Of a stretch of DNA of 64,000 nucleotides, positions 60,617 to 64,000 are shown piece after piece (position 1 is the first letter of the stretch; the number at the start of each line of letters is the position of its first letter). The notes beneath the pieces were generated by a model. That model was not told the DNA's origin and searched no databases. It saw nothing but the letters and a program-made list of their open reading frames with translations. The stretch comes from Falsirhodobacter flavus (GTDB lineage: Bacteria > Pseudomonadota > Alphaproteobacteria > Rhodobacterales > Rhodobacteraceae): the NCBI GenBank assembly GCA_029846755.1, contig JARWBI010000004.1, positions 169,774 through 233,773 of the forward strand. Reading direction: 5' to 3'. Both the position numbers and the translations under genes were made by a program.

Positions 60617-61329
60617 TTCAGCGCCCTCAGGGCTTCGGCCAGATCGATGGCTCCGTCATACAGCGCACGGCCCGAAATTGCGCCCGCGATGACGCCGGTA
60701 TCTCGCAGGGCGATCAGGTCGGCCATGGACGAAACCCCACCGGATGCAATCACGGGAATCGACACGGCGCGGGCCAGCGCCTCGGTCGCCTCGATGTTCG
60801 GGCCGCCCATCGCGCCGTCGCGGTCGATGTCGGTATAGATGATCGCCGCCACGCCCGCGTCTTCGAAGGACCGCGCCAGGTCCGTCACCATCACATCGGT
60901 CTCCTCGGCCCAGCCCTTGGTCGCGACGCGCCCCTTGCGGGCGTCGATGCCGACCGCGATCTTGCCGGGGAAGTTCAGGGCAGCCTCGCGCACCAGCGCG
61001 GGGTTTTCGACCGCAACGGTCCCGAGGATCACGCGGGCCAAGCCCTTTTCGATCCAGCGGGCGATGGTTGCCATGTCGCGGATGCCGCCGCCCAGCTGGC
61101 AGGGGACGTTCACGCGCCCCAAGATCGCCTCCACCGCGTCGCCGTTCACGGGCTGGCCGGCGAAGGCGCCGTTCAGGTCCACCAGATGCACCCATTCGCA
61201 GCCCGCATCGACGAACTTGGCCGCCTGTGCTGCGGGATCGTCTCCGAAGACGGTTGCCGCCTCCATCTCGCCGCGCAAGAGGCGCACGCATTTGCCGTCC
61301 TTCAGGTCGATGGCGGGATAAAGGATCAT
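60610..61329 (-). CDS. hisA: phosphoribosylformimino-5-aminoimidazole carboxamide ribotide isomerase HisA
   Basis: A 239-aa (beta-alpha)8 isomerase that opens the ribose of ProFAR. D8 ([16 protein letters not shown]) and the aspartate in [12 protein letters not shown] (near 126-137) are the catalytic pair. GGAG lies eight bases before ATG 61329. The gene is separated from hisH by an oppositely oriented DUF2147 gene, so it may be transcribed from its own promoter. Confidence 0.97.
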   Translation of the reverse strand: MILYPAIDLKDGKCVRLLRGEMEAATVFGDDPAAQAAKFVDAGCEWVHLVDLNGAFAGQPVNGDAVEAILGRVNVPCQLGGGIRDMATIARWIEKGLARVILGTVAVENPALVREAALNFPGKIAVGIDARKGRVATKGWAEETDVMVTDLARSFEDAGVAAIIYTDIDRDGAMGGPNIEATEALARAVSIPVIASGGVSSMADLIALRDTGVIAGAISGRALYDGAIDLAEALRALKC

Positions 61330-61439
61330 GGCGCGGCTCCTGTGCTGTCGATGTTTCCTAACGCGCAAGGGGCAGGGGCGCAACGTCACGCTTGCGCCGG
61401 GTTCTGCCGCATGGCTGGATGCGCAAAACGGAGGCCCTG

Positions 61440-61820
61440 ATGCGATACCTGATGATTGCGCTGCTGGCGGCGACCCCGGCCCTTGCCGACCCGATCGAGG
61501 GGACATGGCAGACCCAGAAGGACGACAACGGCAATTCCGGCTATGTCCGGATCGCGCCTTGCGATGGCGGGCTGTGCGGCACGCTGGTGCGGTCCTTCGA
61601 TCCCCAGGGGAACGAGATTTCCTCGCAGCATACCGGCCGCGCGATCATCTGGGACATGCAGCCCGCGGGCGGCGGGCTGTATGAGGGGGGCAAGGTCTGG
61701 GCGCCGGACCGCGACAAGACCTATAACGGAAAGCTGACGCTGTCGGGCGACAGTCTGGACGTGTCGGGCTGCATCCTGATGGTCTGCCGCAGCGGCGGCG
61801 TCTGGCGGCGCCTGGATTAA
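61440..61820 (+). CDS. DUF2147 domain secreted protein
   Basis: A 126-aa periplasmic protein: signal peptide about 1-17 (ending ALA), then [22 protein letters not shown] (about 18-39), [15 protein letters not shown] at the C-terminus, and a lipocalin-like beta pattern, all typical of DUF2147. Four cysteines may form disulfides. ATG 61440 has CGGAGG six bases upstream. It stands on the opposite strand between hisA and hisH, and its TAA shares TTAA with the hisH stop. Function unknown. Confidence 0.88.
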   Translation: MRYLMIALLAATPALADPIEGTWQTQKDDNGNSGYVRIAPCDGGLCGTLVRSFDPQGNEISSQHTGRAIIWDMQPAGGGLYEGGKVWAPDRDKTYNGKLTLSGDSLDVSGCILMVCRSGGVWRRLD

Positions 61821-62446
61821 GGCCGCCAGCCAAGGAAGTTGCGGATGATCCGCAGGCCGGTCGCCTGCGACTTCTCGGGGTGGAACTGGGCGCCGACCAT
61901 GTTGTCACGTCCGATGATCGCGGTGATCTCGGTCCCGTAATCGACATGGGCCAGCCGCTGTGCCGGATCGGCCACGCGGAAATGATAGCTGTGGACGAAA
62001 TAGGCATGATCGCCCGTCGCCACGCCCTCCAGCACGGGATGCGGGTGATCGACGATCAGATCGTTCCATCCCATGTGCGGCACCTTCAGATCGCCCGCGT
62101 CGATGCGCACCACCTCTCCTCCGACCCAGTCGAATCCCCGCACTTCCTCGTATTCGCGGCCCCATGTGGTCATCATCTGCATCCCGACGCAGATGCCAAG
62201 GAAGGGTCGGGCCTTTTGCACCACCGCTTCCTCGATCGCCTCGAACAGCCCGCCATGGGCGCCCAGCGCGCGGCGGCAGGCCGGGAACGCCCCGTCGCCC
62301 GGCAGCACGATCCGGTCGGCGCGCACGACATCCTCGGGGCGGCCCGAGACGATGACCTCGCCCCCGACCTCGGCCGCCATCTTCTGGAACGCCTTTTCCG
62401 CCGAATGCAGGTTGCCGCTGTCGTAATCGACCAGAACCGTCAGCAT
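61817..62446 (-). CDS. hisH: imidazole glycerol phosphate synthase glutaminase subunit HisH
   Basis: A 209-aa class I glutamine amidotransferase feeding ammonia to HisF. The nucleophile cysteine is in FLGICVGMQMM (near 83), and the His/Glu pair in GAQFHPEKSQ (near 190-199). The start overlaps the hisB stop by one base (TGATG). Between it and hisA lies a gene on the other strand. Confidence 0.97.
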   Translation of the reverse strand: MLTVLVDYDSGNLHSAEKAFQKMAAEVGGEVIVSGRPEDVVRADRIVLPGDGAFPACRRALGAHGGLFEAIEEAVVQKARPFLGICVGMQMMTTWGREYEEVRGFDWVGGEVVRIDAGDLKVPHMGWNDLIVDHPHPVLEGVATGDHAYFVHSYHFRVADPAQRLAHVDYGTEITAIIGRDNMVGAQFHPEKSQATGLRIIRNFLGWRP

Positions 62447-63030
62447 CACAGCATCCCTTTGGTCGAGGGCAGGCCGGTGCTGCGCGGGTCCGGCTCCACC
62501 GCCTCGCGCAAGGCGCGGGCGACGGATTTGAACGCAGCCTCGGCGATGTGGTGGCTGTTGACGCCGTGGATCAGGTCCACATGCAGAGTGATCCCGCCAT
62601 GCGTGGACAGGGCCTGAAAGAACTCGCGCACCAGTTCGGTGTCGAAGCTGCCGATCTTCTGCGTGGGGAAGGGGACGTTCCAGATCAGGAAGGGCCGCGC
62701 CGACAGGTCCAGTGCGCAGGCGACCTGCGCGTCGTCCATCGCAAGGCGGAAGCTGCCGTAACGCCGGATGCCCTTCTTGTCGCCCAGCGCCTTGGCCAGC
62801 GCCTGGCCGATGGCGATGCCGCAATCCTCGACCGTGTGGTGATCGTCGATATGCGTGTCGCCCGAGGCGCGCAGCGTCAGGTCGATCAGCGAATGGCGCG
62901 AAAGCTGGTCCAGCATATGGTCGAAGAAGCCGACGCCCGTCTTCACATCATAGACGCCGGTGCCGTCCAGATCGAGGCTGAGCGAGATGTCGGTCTCTGC
63001 CGTCTTGCGGGTGATGTCTGCCTTGCGCAT
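62446..63030 (-). CDS. hisB: imidazoleglycerol-phosphate dehydratase
   Basis: A 194-aa manganese enzyme converting IGP to imidazole acetol phosphate; it is the stand-alone form without the phosphatase domain of enteric HisB. Metal-binding motifs are [13 protein letters not shown] (about 33-45), [18 protein letters not shown] (about 58-75) and the C-terminal [14 protein letters not shown] (about 152-165). First of the his genes here. Upstream on the same strand are two tRNA-Gly genes with no strong terminator between. Confidence 0.97.
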   Translation of the reverse strand: MRKADITRKTAETDISLSLDLDGTGVYDVKTGVGFFDHMLDQLSRHSLIDLTLRASGDTHIDDHHTVEDCGIAIGQALAKALGDKKGIRRYGSFRLAMDDAQVACALDLSARPFLIWNVPFPTQKIGSFDTELVREFFQALSTHGGITLHVDLIHGVNSHHIAEAAFKSVARALREAVEPDPRSTGLPSTKGML

Positions 63031-63096
63031 CGCAAAATCCTTCTGTTCCGCGCCTTATAGGCGTGGTCCGAAGGTCCTGCAATGTCCGGTTTTTGT

Positions 63097-63171
63097 TGGA
63101 GCGGGCGAGGCGATTCGAACGCCCGACCCTAACCTTGGCAAGGTTATGCTCTACCCCTGAGCTACGCCCGC
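63097..63171 (-). tRNA. tRNA-Gly (anticodon GCC), copy 1
   Basis: A 75-base tRNA including encoded CCA. Acceptor GCGGGCG/CGCCCGC, D arm GCTC/GAGC with AGGGGTA loop, anticodon arm AACCT-TGCCAAG-GTT with anticodon GCC, T arm GGGCG-TTCGAAT-CGCCT. Its sequence is identical to the second copy 14 bases upstream, with which it probably shares a transcript. Confidence 0.97.
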
Positions 63172-63185
63172 ACTCCAAATCCAGA

Positions 63186-63260
63186 TGGAGCGGGCGAGGC
63201 GATTCGAACGCCCGACCCTAACCTTGGCAAGGTTATGCTCTACCCCTGAGCTACGCCCGC
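63186..63260 (-). tRNA. tRNA-Gly (anticodon GCC), copy 2
   Basis: Identical in all 75 bases, including CCA, to the copy at 63097-63171. A GATAAAT sequence about 20 bases upstream (plus-strand position about 63280) is a possible -10 element for the pair. Confidence 0.97.
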
Positions 63261-63352
63261 ACCGTCTGGATGCGGCGGATTTATCGGGCGGCGCGGTGGG
63301 GCGCAAGGGCAAAAAATCAGGATCACGAAAAATTCGTGACGCGGAAAGAAGA

Positions 63353-63380
63353 AAGGGCGGCGCCTTACGGCACCGCCCTT
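63353..63380 (-). terminator. terminator behind the small cysteine-protein gene
   Basis: AAGGGCGGCGCC (63353-63364) pairs with GGCACCGCCCTT (63369-63380) with one mismatch and a TTAC loop. On the minus strand it is followed by TTTCTTCTTT, so it should end transcripts of the gene at 63471-63671. Confidence 0.75.
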
Positions 63381-63470
63381 CGGTCTTCGGCTGGCTGCGC
63401 TGGCTGGCGATAAGCTGGCTGCGTGGCTTGCCGTTCGGTATCGGTTGCTGGCTACGTGGCTGGCGTCGGA

Positions 63471-63671
63471 TCACTCGGCCGCGAACTGGGTCGAGAAGTG
63501 GCCGCACCAGTCTTTCGACGTGACGACCGGCCACAGGCCGCGCGCGTCGGCTTCGGGCTGGGTCACGGGCGGGTTGAAGCGGCAAAGGCCGGCATCGGCC
63601 AGCTGAGCGGCGGAATTGGCTGCGTGATCTTCATAGAAGGCGCAGGCGGAGCAGGTGCTTCCCTTGGTCAT
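63471..63671 (-). CDS. small conserved cysteine protein, unknown function
   Basis: A 66-aa protein with four cysteines, C7 and C10 (CSAC), C30 and C56 (DWCGHF), spaced like a zinc or iron-sulfur site; [11 protein letters not shown] and GLWPVV are likely conserved blocks. I recall similar small proteins in Rhodobacterales but no function. A GAAGGAAG site precedes ATG 63671, a good sigma-70 promoter lies upstream, and a terminator lies behind, so it is a complete single-gene unit and probably well expressed. Confidence 0.8.
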   Translation of the reverse strand: MTKGSTCSACAFYEDHAANSAAQLADAGLCRFNPPVTQPEADARGLWPVVTSKDWCGHFSTQFAAE

Positions 63672-63727
63672 CGGTGTCTTCCTTCTTTGCTGTATCCGGT
63701 GGAGGGCGAGTCGCCTTCCTTGGAATC

Positions 63728-63756
63728 TTTCTAATCTCCATCACGGCGCGGGTCAA
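63728..63756 (-). promoter_or_regulatory. sigma-70 type promoter of the small cysteine-protein gene
   Basis: On the minus strand TTGACC (63756-63751), a 17-base spacer, then TAGAAA (63733-63728). Spacing is optimal and the elements match four to five of six consensus bases each. Transcription would start near 63721, about 50 bases before the ATG. The 254-base gap 63672-63925 is unusually A/T-rich and holds no gene that I can support. Confidence 0.6.
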
Positions 63757-63872
63757 GAAAAAACATAACGATTCCAATAAGTTGACTTTTTGACTTGGAT
63801 ATACGCGGAAACAAAATCTGTCGGATTAGCGAAAGCCTTTTGCTCGGGAATGGATGTGTTTCGGTCAGAAAT

Positions 63873-63908
63873 AAAAAAAAGCCGCCCCCCCGGTGGGGAG
63901 CGGCTTGC
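63873..63908 (-). terminator. terminator of the biotin carboxylase-type gene
   Basis: On the minus strand AAGCCGCTCCCC pairs with GGGGGGCGGCTT (plus 63881-63906, one G-T pair), followed by eight T residues (plus 63873-63880). It lies 20 bases after the stop of the partial gene at the window's end. Confidence 0.92.
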
Positions 63909-63925
63909 GTGCGGTCGGCGGCGGC

Positions 63926-64000
63926 TTACGCCAATTCGATCATGAGGTCTTTTGCATCGATCTGTGCGCCTTGTGTGACGTGGAGTGCTTTGACGGTTGC
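63926..64000 (-). CDS. C-terminus of a biotin-dependent carboxylase subunit (partial)
   Basis: The last 24 codons of a minus-strand gene that continues beyond the window, ending in TAA (63928-63926). The residues ATVKALHVTQGAQIDAKDL followed by MIELA match the last beta-strands of a biotinyl (BCCP-like) domain as found at the end of propionyl-CoA or acetyl-CoA carboxylase alpha subunits. The biotinylated lysine motif would lie just outside the window. A strong terminator follows. Confidence 0.75.
   Translation of the reverse strand, partial: ATVKALHVTQGAQIDAKDLMIELA

Noticed and set aside
63185..63523. A 112-codon frame across tRNA-Gly copy 2
   Set aside because: It would translate through a complete tRNA gene and a terminator; there is no ribosome site.
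1..64000. CRISPR arrays, insertion sequences, prophage genes, toxin-antitoxin pairs or defence islands
   Set aside because: I saw no spaced direct repeats, transposase or integrase motifs, or restriction or defence genes. The only repeats found are the duplicated tRNA-Gly and the short CTGGCTG motifs.

Overview
The window is a GC-rich bacterial chromosome segment. It most likely comes from a member of the Rhodobacterales (Rhodobacter/Paracoccus/roseobacter type Alphaproteobacteria). Pointers are a SAM/SAH-class riboswitch in front of metK (a class known from Rhodobacterales), MipZ, a DUF1013/TrcR regulator, a COQ9-family protein, separate atpF' and atpF genes in an F0-only operon, and the gene order miaB-phoH-ybeY-corC-lnt-metK. 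It is dense, ordinary core chromosome. I see no insertion sequence, prophage, integrase or CRISPR array, and no gene-free stretch longer than about 260 bases.

Layout. Bases 1-4810: the end of a membrane protein, an M20 amidohydrolase, a LysR regulator, a beta-hydroxyacid dehydrogenase and an aldehyde dehydrogenase, which look like a small catabolic cluster. 4795-6455: two overlapping reverse-strand glycosyltransferase-like genes. 6672-16864: a SulP transporter; a TesA-type esterase divergent from a YbbA/YbbP-like exporter, the two start codons overlapping; a GST; MscL; alanine dehydrogenase with a divergent Lrp-type regulator; ribosomal protein S21; COQ9; and a quinone oxidoreductase. 16861-18317: RNase T2 and TrcR. 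18345-25795: two complete ferric-iron type ABC importers arranged back to back. 25762-28490: QueF, a glycosyltransferase-like protein and MiaB.

28677-36073 is a translation/RNA/envelope block: PhoH, YbeY, CorC, Lnt, MetK under its riboswitch, a PTS IIA protein, TrmD, L19 and L31. 36175-40036: MipZ, an ArsR-type regulator and the ATP synthase F0 operon atpI-B-E-F'-F. 40127-49932: an OmpA-like lipoprotein, an AraC-HTH/alkyltransferase fusion, Nth, an adenosine-kinase-like enzyme, a sulfotransferase divergent from a GT14-like glycosyltransferase, a HIT protein, DNA polymerase I, a CHCC zinc protein and DUF1285. 49993-56608: a tightly coupled MoxR-DUF58-DUF4159-amidotransferase-like operon. 56589-64000: DUF599; Hsp20 with a heat-shock promoter and a ROSE-like RNA thermometer; tRNA-Tyr; RlmB; a CoA-binding protein; the histidine genes hisB-H-A-F-E; two identical tRNA-Gly genes; a small cysteine protein; and the end of a biotin-dependent carboxylase subunit.

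The genes are packed with ATGA/GTGA/TTGA couplings within operons and, unusually often, shared TTAA/TTAG stops between convergent genes. The best second-look items are the ROSE-like thermometer, the tesA/ybbA start-codon overlap, the iron permease with no ordinary start codon, a terminator-bounded intergenic transcript candidate near 59.0 kb, and the sulfotransferase/glycosyltransferase pair. I found no strong candidate for an entirely new defence or mobile system. All family assignments come from reading motifs, not from database searches.
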